A stretch of 64,000 nucleotides of DNA, taken from Apostichopus japonicus. Its lineage: Eukaryota; Echinodermata; Holothuroidea; Aspidochirotida; Stichopodidae. The stretch is taken from contig NC_092571.1 in assembly GCF_037975245.1 (NCBI RefSeq), forward strand, positions 16,051,917-16,115,916. Direction: 5' to 3'. Position numbers and translations under genes: made by a program. Below are positions 38,238-49,400 of this stretch, in pieces (position 1 is the stretch's first letter; every line of letters starts with the position of its first letter). Under the pieces are notes generated by a model, which was given only the letters and a program-made list of their open reading frames with translations, ran no database searches and had not been told where the DNA came from.

Positions 38238-41119
38238 TATACAATTAAACTACTTCGCACGGAGAAATTCGTCTGTTCGCCATCTCACTCCAATTCTCCC
38301 GCCCCTCCCTCTCCTTCTGGGGTCATCCTTCCTAGACGCACTCACATGCCTTATTACCTTCCTTCATAGGTACATAGTTCAGTATTAAAGACATAAACGA
38401 CAGTCTTGCAGTGCTTCAATTTTCTTTCGGTGTCTGCATGGATATCAGCGGGGTGGAGATCTTTTGACATTATCGGTCATTCACATAAGTTTGTCACAGG
38501 AAGGACATTAAACCTTCAAGTTATGAAAATGGTCAGATAAATTATTCTCAGAAGATATTTTGAAGGTGTGCAGATTATTTAATTTCCTGACAAGTCACTG
38601 ACCAATTTTAGGGGGTAGGTCTGTAAGTTCCTGTGAGCTTTTTTTCTTTTTGTTGAGTTCAACCGTTTTTTTCTCTGCGGAGGGTAACAGTCTCCATCCT
38701 GAGGGACATAATCTTTATAACATAGTCCAGATGAAGTCCCTGTGCGAAGGCTATTATATTACATGCTCAATGAATCAGGTTTTACTTCATACAAGATAAT
38801 GGGAAAAGTTTGCAAAGTATCGATGGGCGAAACATTCTCAAAGTAGCACAGGAATGCTGTGATCGAACCACAAATTCAGTAGAGAAAGAGGGGTTGATGT
38901 GGGGTGGGGGGTGGTGGTGCAGAAGCTTTTATCACTTTGCATTCACAACTAGGTCTACCTAAACAACTATATAAATTTACCAAAGATCTATTCCCCAGCC
39001 TTGAATTAATTACAGATAAAACCATTTTTGGTTGCAGCCAAATTGGGATACAACACAGAAACAATCCCCCGCCCCTGCCCCACCCCTACTGCAGCTTTAA
39101 TTCTGTCCGACATGATGTCAAATTAATGAATGTCTGACGCACACAAAATAAAAAGTACAAAGTGACATTTATAACGTTTGTCCATACACTTTATTCTTTA
39201 GGTATTATTATTATTACTTATTTTTTTCAGTTTCACTATTATTTTTTTTTTCCTTTGGAGAGAAAGCCAAATTTCAACAAACATTGCACATTTCATTACC
39301 AAATACTACTATTCACTCAAGTTCAATCAGTCTCTACGTAACACTAAGAAAAAGTTTTGTCCTCGTACCTTCAAAGCAGTTAGTCATGAATCATTTAGTA
39401 CTTAACATATTAGCGTAGCCAGCTGCTTTAACAAGTTATTTTCAGAGTACCCCAAAAAAAGGATTGCCGAATAGGTGAATGCTAAACCACTCCCCATTTT
39501 CAATAAGCAGGAAAGAAGCCGTAGGTATTATTAGCAGTACACTATCTACATAATCGTCACACCTGCACACACACACCGCTGTACACACCTGAAACAAATA
39601 CAGATTGATAATCTGATTGGTCCAATGATACCTGCCCGAAAAAATCCAATATTATTCTTTATTTGACTAGTCATTCCATCCGCATCATCTCCAAGCAACC
39701 TATCCACCCCCTCCCTCCCCTCACCAGGATCCACCCAGGTATGATATATGTATATACTACCAGATCCCCAGAGAAAGTAGTAAGGCTGTCAGTCTCCTAA
39801 GCTTATATAAAACAGGTCAAACCCCACCTTTCTGTTTTCCACCTTACAATGAAAGCTTTCAATAACATTGCCAGAAAATTTGACATTTCTACCATAAAAT
39901 GATAGTAGAAAGGAATTGAAAACCAAGAAAAAGGAATTTCCAACCCAATCCTCCCATCCTCCCCCACCCCCCCCCTTCCAAAAGAAGCCAAATGATTTTT
40001 TCAGGCCAAGCAAGTCTACAAGAACAATACATTAGTATTGAGCTTTGAAATGTCAATATACCAATCCTGATACTCTGTGTAAAACTGTATTACAACCTGG
40101 CATGTCATGAAAAGGGTGGCAGTATTTTATTTTACATTTTTTCATAAAGTGAATCAAGACCCTTTACTTAAAAGTCCTCCTTGTGCTATAGGACAGGGAG
40201 TCACAGCTACTCCGAACTTTCGGGTTTGGTAATGGGTAGAAAACACGGAACCATCTTAATCCACAAACATCAATTTCAGTTAATAGTGATAAATAATATT
40301 ATGAGAAGGCAGATGTAAGTTGTGAAATGTAGTGACCAGAATACAGGGGGGGAAATAATGTTGATACTTTTTTTCAATCCTGAGATAGAGAGAAAAGAGA
40401 AAGCTATGAAACATTCTTTCCATTGTATAAAATATCAACAGATCAATATGCCTTGAATATTCAAACACCCCGCAGGTAACTATTCATGTGACCTTTCACC
40501 TTAAAACAGATCTTACCAAAGTAGTTTATTTCTACAGCTGATCAATTCTAAATATGGACAGAAATCTGCATCTTCATCTCTTTGCGTGAACTCATTGCTT
40601 TCAAAGGTCATCAGTATTGCTCCCAAATATGCTAGAAATTCAGACAAATGGTCGCTCGTGATATAATTTCAAGGAGCATTTTACTGCAGCCGTAAGGTAT
40701 TTGTCCACTCTGAGACATTTACTCATCTGCTTTAACACTCATCCTGAATATCCGACTGTGAGAAAGTAGAATCGTCAGAGACCTCATGGAAACCACTTTG
40801 ATAACTTTTAGCACTTTTGAAAACTTCTAGCAATTTCTTAGCAATTAGGAGCATTTGTTCATTACAAGAATTCTCTAGTTAGATAAAGATGATTAAAATT
40901 TCTTTCTCCTTTAAGTTTATGGTGTTGATTGGGATTACTACTTTTCAGCATATCACTTAATTTGTAGTAATAATTAACTCCATTAATACATAAATTACAA
41001 CCATAGTGAGCCAATAAGGTGTGAATCAATCCTTTTTTTGGAGGCCCAAGTTTCAAGTGGTGCCCCCCCCCCCCCCCTTGAGCAATGAAATGGTTATATA
41101 GGAATTGCCACTGACTAAG

Positions 41120-41193
41120 GGCTGGATAGCTCAGTTGGTAGAGATCTGGGCTTGTAACCCTGGAGGTCACTGGCTCGAATCCAGCTCCAACTG
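41120..41193 (+). repeat. tRNA-like sequence (tRNA-Thr-like, probably pseudogene or SINE head)
   Basis: Box A TAGCTCAGTTGG and box B GGCTCGAATCC are well placed. The anticodon loop cttgtaa would read TGT (Thr). The acceptor stem pairs at only four of seven positions and the T-stem has a mismatch, so a functional tRNA is unlikely. Confidence 0.5.
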
Positions 41194-41783
41194 TATCATT
41201 TCTTTGCTCTTTTCCGACATTTATAGCGAAGAGGAAACTGATGAGGTAATTATTTTGAGTTCTTTAATAAAAAGAAGCATGTTTGATTAGATAATGACTT
41301 AACAAAAAAAAGAAACTTAGATATGTTATGGTGAATATTGCAAAACTAAAGAACCACAATCGTACAGTGAAAGACAAATGCTAGACATTAAACAAAAGGT
41401 GGATAATAATAAAACATGAAGCAGAAACATTTATTACAAAAAAAAAAAAGAAGAATTGCTCACTTTAATGATTTTTTTTCTTAATCAATGTAGATTGAGT
41501 GATAGAGAGACTCTGAGTATCCAATACTAGGTTAAAATTTAGCCATCTTTACGCCAAGTCTGAACGTCAGATCTATGCAAGTTCTTGTACCTTAATCACA
41601 TGCTAATTTATTGTAATTCTATGCATAAATTATATTAATTATCAAGTCAACAATGCCTTGATAATCGACTGTTAACGTGTCTCATTTCTTTCTTTTTCCC
41701 TCTCTTGTCATAGAATGCATTTCCAATTTTAACTTTACAAAAATTTGGTTTCACCAGCTGTGATCTTTATACATTTGTATTAA

Positions 41784-43072
41784 CAAATTTGCCATTACAG
41801 TCCAATAACAGGAGGCAAGTTTAGATTTGTGATTCCTTGCCATACAGTTTGCTCAAAATTTAAAATAAGTATCTTACTTATATAGAGCAAGTGAGTTAAA
41901 GTTGTCCAATAATGAAGTGAGAACCAGAAAAAGTTTTGCAGCAAACAATTTGCCATTACAGTCCAATAACAGGAGGCAAGTTTAGATTTGTGATTCCTTG
42001 CCATACAGTTTGCTCAAAATTTAAAATAAGTATCTTACTTATATAGAGCAAGTGAGTTAAAGTTGTCCAATCATGAAGTGAGAACCAGAAAAAGTTTTGC
42101 AGCAAACAATTTGCCATTACAGTCCAATAACAGGAGGCAAGTTTAGATTTGTGATTCCTTGCCATACAGTTTGCTCAAAATTTAAAATAAGTATCTTACT
42201 TATATAGAGCAAGTGAGTTAAAGTTGTCCAATAATGAAGTGAGAACCAGAAAAAGATTTGTAGCAAACAATTTGCCATTACAGTCCAATAACAGGAGGCA
42301 AGTTTATATTTGTGATTACCTTGCCATACAGTTTGCTCAAAATTTAAAATAAGTATCTTACTTATATAGAGCAAGTGAGTTAAAGTTGTCCAATAATGAA
42401 GTGAGAACCAGAAAAAGTTTTGCAGCAAACAATTTGCCATTACAGTCCAATAACAGGAGGCAAGTTTAGATTTGTGAATCCTTGCCATACAGTTTGCTCA
42501 AAATTTAAAATAAGTATCTTACTTTTATAGAGCAAGTGAGTTAAAGTTGTCCAATAATGAAGTGAGAACCAGAAAAAGTTTTGCAGCAAACAATTTGCCA
42601 TTACAGTCCAATAACAGGAGGCAAGTTTAGATTTGTGAATCCTTGCCATACAGTTTGCTCAAAATTTAAAATAAGTATCTTACTTTTATAGAGCAAGTGA
42701 GTTAAAGTTGTCCAATAATGAAGTGAGAACCAGAAAAAGTTTTGCAGCAAACAATTTGCCATTACAGTCCAATAACAGGAGGCAAGTTTAGATTTGTGAT
42801 TCCTTGCCATACAGTTTGCTCAAAATTTAAAATAAGTATCTTACTTATATAGAGCAAGTGAGTTAAAGTTGTCCAATAATGAAGTGAGAACCAGAAAAAG
42901 TTTTGCAGCAAACAATTTGCCATTACAGTCCAATAACAGGAGGCCAGTTTAGGTTTGTGATTCCTTGCCATACAGTTTGCTCAAAATTTAAAACAAGTAT
43001 CTTACTTATATAGAGCAAGTGAGTTAAAGTTGTCCAATAATGAAGTGAGAACCAGAAAAAGATTTGTAGCAA
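41784..43072. repeat. Satellite, 161-bp unit, eight copies
   Basis: The anchor ttgccatt occurs at 41789, 41950, 42111, 42272, 42434, 42595, 42756 and 42917. Spacing is 161, with a single 162 where copy 4 gained one base. Copies are nearly identical. The repeating 69-residue minus-strand open frames are by-products: 161 is not a multiple of three, and the one longer frame comes from the extra base. Confidence 0.97.
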
Positions 43073-45629
43073 TCACTTACAGTAGGCATTAATCATATCC
43101 TTTACTCATTCATAAGCATAATAACAATATAGAATCTTAAACCAATATGTTTCAATACCCAGAAAGAGCAGTGTTCCTATTTGAAATAATAGACACATTT
43201 TACCAAGTCTGAGCTAGCAATCCCTTTAATAATTGTTGAGAGTTACATGACATTTTTTATACACTGTGAAATATTTCATTATATTGAGAAAATGGCCAAT
43301 TTTTTTCACCATTTGTCAGTTCTTTTTGAATTTCGGTGACTTGAGGAACCATAGATGAATTACACCTGACAATGCTCAAAGCAACAAATATTGTAGCTTT
43401 ACAAAGAGAATGTTAAAAAAAACTTTGTTAAAAATATTTCTTTTTGAGAATCCTAATTTTTCCTACCAAAGACCAGTCAGTGCTGTTTACATATTCTATT
43501 TGTATTTGTTTAAAGAGAGGTTACTCATTCTATAGTGCAAACAGTTATTACAGAAATTAAATAATAATAATAATATGTAGTATTAATAAGAATAACACAA
43601 TGGTCAAATTCTTTATCCATCCACAGAAATGCATTGATATCTAAATCAATATGAAAACTTTAATCCTACTAAAATTTATACAAGAAAAAAAAATGCTTGA
43701 ATGAGCATAGCAAGACTCCCAAATTACTGTCTCTCTCCCAAAGAAAAATAAATATGTTTCTTTGGTTTCCAAGGTTTGTATTGGAATGTAAATTATCCAG
43801 CTAGCTATTCCTTGGCAAACTGAGCACAAAAAAAAAAGAAAAATCTAGAATTTAATAAGAAAACAAAAATCAAATGCAAGACTCTCAGTACACAGTAGTA
43901 CTGGTATCATATTTTGATCTGTTCAAACCCTACACCTCATGAATAATCATGAGCTGCATACAGCCATATCCAATCAGCTTCTAGTCAATTGTCTTCATGA
44001 GCAATACATGAAACAGAATTATAGGCAATTTTTTCCCCCTCACCTTTGGGTTTTTGTTTTTTTAATATTCCAGTCAAAATTGTGTCATTATTTTCCGGTC
44101 ATTTCACTCACATCAACAAGCAGTAAAATTTGGCAAGATATTTTCAATATATTTCACTCATATTGAACATTAATATTGTTTCAACTCTGGAACAGGCATA
44201 CTGTGAAAGTTTCTGTGATACACACATGCATTCTGTATGTGAAGTAGGTTGTAAGAAACAAGACCTCTCAGGTATCAACTTTCCATGAGGTCCTATGTTC
44301 ACACATAGAACTATCAACTAACTCATGAAAGTTTGATGACATGACAACATGTATCTTATAATGAGAGGGAGAGAGGGGGGGGGGGGGGGTCATCTTGCCA
44401 AAATTCACCATGTTTCAACAAAATGATTCATATTAATCTTGGGGTTGAATTTTTTAATTTCATATTGCAGTTTTACCATCCCTCTGCCTTCATGCCTCTT
44501 AGATTAGCTATACCAATGAGTAAATGATGAAATATATCATTAGTTTCCTATTTAAATATACCCTCAATTAAGTTATAGCAGACAATTTCTTCTTAAACAA
44601 ACTTTCAGATTTTCAAAAGCTAAGAATTGAACAATTTGTACTTCCTAATTAAAATAAGAGTGTTTTTTTTTTACTGTTACACGTCACGTACACATTGTCC
44701 TAAAACTGAAGCACAGACCTAAACAGTCGCCACTTCACTCAAAATTTATTTCCACTCAAATCCCTAAAATGTGAAATCTCTTGATATGTTACTCTATAAA
44801 AAAAAAATATCTGCTCCTAAAGATTAACATCTTTTCATTTTTTCCTTTGAAATAATTTATTTTTAAAAAAAATTCAAACCCTTCACTTGAACTTGAACCA
44901 TGTGGATATTATCACCATTATGGTGCCACCCTTGACCCAATAGCCCGGCTAAGTGATTCTTGAAGGTTGACCTCCACTGGCACACAGTGGACTCTAAATC
45001 GCACCGCAACATTCAAACATTGACCGACCTTCCCAGCAAAAATATAAAGAGGATTTAAAATCCACCGAAATAAACTTCAGAAATTTTTACCATTGGAAGA
45101 ATATAATTTTCAGGTGTAAGAATAAAGAACCTAATTTATCTTTTTTTTTGTCCATGATGAGGTTTTCTGCATTAAACCAAAAGAAGAAATCTTGACTTAG
45201 AGAAATTGAGCATTTACGTAACGATACGTACTGATTACGATGACCGAGAGAGATAAGATCTGCATCGTCCAGAAATTCATGAAATAGTACCCCCTTCTTC
45301 TTCTTCTTCTCCTCCTCCTCCTCCATTGGTCTGTTATCTCCTTTCACTGTCCGAGGTCTTGCTCTTCTAAGGGTCTCATCGCTTGCTATTTCTCCTCTAT
45401 TTTCATCTTCCTACAAACCATCGTCTACATACACATCTGCTATCGATGATACACACACCACTAAAAGATTACGCACGAGGGATCGAACGGTCAATATTTC
45501 TGCACACCGGAAGAAGGACATGGTGTTACTCTCTCGCTACTCACAGGGTCAAGGGGTGCACATTTCACAAAAGATTCACTCTGTAGGGGGGAAAGAGAGA
45601 ATTTTTACAAAGTTATGAGGTATTCCACA

Positions 45630-45950
45630 TTTTGACCTTCAATGACCTTGGACCTCCACTTTAAAGGATAGACATCATCCACTTTATATGGGTCATGCAC
45701 ATACAACATAGGAGATTCATTGTAGGTTTCCATTTGAGATATTTGTTGTTTATAAGGTTTTGACATTTTTGACCACAAGTGACTTTTTACCTCTACGTGG
45801 CATGATAGATTCATCTACCCACTTTAGGATATAATCATGACAAAAAAAGTGTGAGATCCTTCTTCAAACACCATGTTTGAAAGGTTTCCACAATCTGACC
45901 TCTGCTGACCTTTGATCACCTCTACAAACAAGAGGGGATTGATCTAGTCA
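45630..45950. repeat. Dispersed TGACCT-rich repeat
   Basis: It contains tgaccttcaatgaccttgga and TGACCT-CTGC-TGACCT at 45896-45911. A related piece with the same TGACCT-CTGC-TGACCT core lies at 60871-60886. It shares its half-site richness with the 56.4-58.66 kb array. Confidence 0.6.
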
Positions 45951-46277
45951 AAATACTGAGCATCCTTCACATACAATGAATTATATTCATTTATGTTGCC
46001 CTTCTTGAGATACGATGTCTATATTTCAAGCTTACAAAAGTGTTGTAGTATTCCACTCATTGAGAGTCATACTCTGAGTGGATCGGAGGAGGAGTGGGAA
46101 GTGGGTTTCTGTTGATTGTGGGGTGGACCCGCCTGTGGGGTGGACCCGCCTGACTATTTGCTGGCACAGACTTGTCCTGGGCACGGTATACTGAGAGTGC
46201 ACCTGTTGCAAGGAGATAGTTGACTGAGGAGCAATGAAATTAAATCGAGATCAAGCTTACCACTGGTTGTACTCCAT

Positions 46278-46497
46278 TCACTGAGGGGCGTAAGGTTTAT
46301 CAAAGGGAGGGTTCTGTGGGTTGTACGGCAGAGGGTCCACCTGGCTGTTCGTCGGCACCGACTGGTCCAGATTCTCGTAGCCTCCGGAGGGGTGAGAATT
46401 GGGGAAGTTGAGGCTATAGTCACCGCCTCTTCTCCTGTACTCACGGACAAGGAAGAAGATGATGAATGGCTTCAGGATGAGATGAAAAATACACATT
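46278..46497 (-). CDS. AGTRAP: AGTRAP last coding exon (fourth membrane segment and tail)
   Basis: 220 nt ending in TGA at 46278-46280. It encodes MCIFHLILKPFIIFFLVREY, RRRGGDYSLN, then a tail with GGYENLDQSVPTN and PQNPPFDKPYAPQ. The acceptor is accatcag. The acceptor and exon start are duplicated 63 bp upstream (46547-46600). Confidence 0.92.
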
Positions 46498-49400
46498 CTG
46501 ATGGTAAAACCCCAGTTAAAGAAAGCAAATGATTTTAGAGGAGATCGAAAAATACACATACTGATTGCAAAACCCCAGTTAAAGAAAGGAAATGATTTTA
46601 AATAAGCCAGATGTGTTTCATAATCAAAATTTCACATCCAATTTTGCCGAGACGTGACGACCACGACGACAAGATTCCGACAAAAAATTACAACTTAAGT
46701 TCCAGATCAATATATGCTTTAAAGTGGTCATTACACGAGTAGCAGTAAGGTGTTTCACTAGTTGGAGATCTATGTTCCTGTTTGTTTGGTATCAAAGGGG
46801 GACTATTTATCGGTTGCACTGGACATGTGAGTGGGTTTGGGAATAAGAAATTAGGGCAATGCTAGCCACGGACTACATATGCTATACGCTAGGGGCCGAG
46901 AGAAAAGAATAGGGTAGGACTGTTTAGCGCTCCACTGGGAGTGTTCTGAGGGGAACAGAATAACGAAGCATTGGTAGGTAGAGCAGACCACATTCTGGCA
47001 GACCCAGAGGGCTAGATACTTTGGGTGATTTCTTGAATGAGGAATGATAGCCTTCAAATTGGTAAGTTTGGTAAGATGAGAGAGTGGGTGTTGACTCGGA
47101 AGGGGATTTAGCAGCGACAGAGTACTAAAAATGATTACTAACTCTTATAGGCTAGGTGGAAAATATAGGCTGGAGGACATAAAGTGGAACGGTTGTTACA
47201 TAGAGCTGTTAATTTATCGTCAACGGGTGATGGAGATACGACTTTTCGACCGCCGTGATATATTCTTTACGGTTATATAGTTGGTTCCCGGTCTTGTTAT
47301 ATCCAGGCCTTGCAAAGCCATCTAAACGCTTTACAACAACAGTAACCCTGTTCATTGGTGGTTAATTGTCGCACCCGCACATCCACATGTGCACAATTCA
47401 AACAATGACGGGACGCTACAATGACGGGGTGCTACAGCAACGGGACACTACAGTGACAGGACTCTACATTGACAGGACACTACAGTGCCCCATATCTACG
47501 TTCCTCCCTGAGGGGACATCCCCTAGAGACATCCCCTGGGTGCATCCATAGTCTGGGTGTACTCAACAATAAATTACAAGTCACATCACAGGTCCCTGTT
47601 GTGAACTTGAAACAATACCTTTTAGCTTAGCTGCTATTAGAGAAAACATAGATATATATAGAAAGTTCAAACAACACAATACGCAAGAGAAGACTATTTG
47701 ACAAAACCCCTTTCTGAAAACTCTTTAGCAAGGATACACTGCCCCAAATCTTTGAGCTCCACATGACGAGACAACACCTGTGTAGAAAAGGGGAAAGAAA
47801 AAAAAAATTTGCATTAGAAAAATCAACTTACGAATAGGAATAAGGAATTTTAGCGAACATTTTGAGGGAGCAAAATACATTAAAGGCTTTACGTTAGAAT
47901 TTTAGTCTGATAAGTCAAAGTCCAAGAAAAAAAGAAAAAGAAAATCAAAGCTGTTTTCGTTAGTAACAACCTATTCTTGTTTTTTGAAGATATTCAGCCC
48001 TAAGAAATGCTCAAGCTCTGATGACCATGTGAAGTTGGGTGATCATTTAACACCTACAGGATATTCAATATCAATTGATTTTTTTTATAAATTTTCTTAA
48101 TGCAATCAAAATATGTTCTTTTAATTTCATATGAACAACGACAACAACACTGGGCTCTTCCTTGGATGATATTTGACACCATTTTTTCCATCAATAACAA
48201 ATTTGTAATGAATTGTACACAATTCATTTGAGGTCATTAAAGTCTTAAACAAGGTGTTCTTCCTATTGAATGGTCTGTGTGTTAGACTACACAGCCCAGC
48301 CACTTTAATAAATCACAGCCTTAGATGCTTTAAAATGATCATTTCTCAGAAACTGAAAGTGGTATCAAAAACAGAAGGTGTACTGACAGCAGATTATAAT
48401 TTAGTTTTTTTACTACATTTTGTTTACTACAACATATTAACATTAATGTTATACCGAAAGTGATCTTTCTAGATGTTTCAAATTACCAATCACAAGACAA
48501 AAGGTTACGGCTACAGATATCGAACAGCTGTCGAACTGAGGCTCTGCCTACTTTTGATCCCGTACGGAATTTTTTACTGTTATTAATTAATTATTAATTA
48601 AGAAAAAAAATATTATAAAAATATAAAAATTAATAAATATATAATTATAAAAATATTATAAAATATAATAAAAATATATAATATAATTAATTAATATCAT
48701 CATCTGCATAGAGGGCAGTTATTTATACGATGCTAAACAGCCACATTTGTGAGGCTGAAGTTTAGCCAAGTAACTAAAAGTTGTAGCATTTAACTTCACA
48801 TCTGGGCACTATTGTTTTTAGCCTACTTGGATTTCTTTTATCAAATTGGAAGACAAATTTTAGATGAGAAAGACTCCAGATTCTTCTTGGGTAAAAGAAA
48901 AAGCCCTTACCCTGTATACCAACTAATGAAACCATAACATTAAACCCACAACTACTCAGATTCTTAATTGCATTGTTTTTCTAAGTCATTACATCATAGT
49001 ATTCAAACAAATTATAACTCTAAAACACACCCTCCTCTCCCCTACTATCCCATCCTCCTCCCCTCCCACAATAATAAAATTCCAGACAAAAACTAAGCTA
49101 TACTTGATTATAGTTGATTACAAAGGCAGAAAGCTTCTTTGTAAAAAAATAAAAAATCCCACCCCCCCCCCCAAAAAAAAACATGGCTGTGCTGGTCAAG
49201 TATCTTGTATCTTTAATATTTTTTTTTATCCTTCTGCAAGCAGGAACTCGCGAATAAGCCATTATTGGCTATCAAAGCTGACCGAACTCAGTCTCTTAAA
49301 TTCATTTATATTAACGTCCATGATTATGAATTGTCACTTGTCAACAACTCTGTAACTGGACAACATACATTAACCTTGGAGTGACTTGAACTCGGAACCT

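Larger units (their letters stand above)
37720..46277. other. Intergenic region between convergent LRRC23 and AGTRAP
   Basis: It holds a SINE, a tRNA-like sequence, the 161-bp satellite, several poly-C/G runs and, at 45630-45950, a stretch rich in TGACC/GGTCA related to the array at 56-58 kb. No coding exon was recognised. Confidence 0.65.

Noticed and set aside
41120-41193. Functional tRNA-Thr gene
   Set aside because: The acceptor and T stems are imperfect, so it was listed as a tRNA-like repeat.
41795-42971. Series of near-identical minus-strand open frames of 69 residues and one of 123
   Set aside because: They repeat every 161 bp with the satellite. The unit length is not a multiple of three, and the long frame arises from a one-base insertion.
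46154-46450. 98-residue minus-strand frame
   Set aside because: It is a shifted frame over the AGTRAP last exon.
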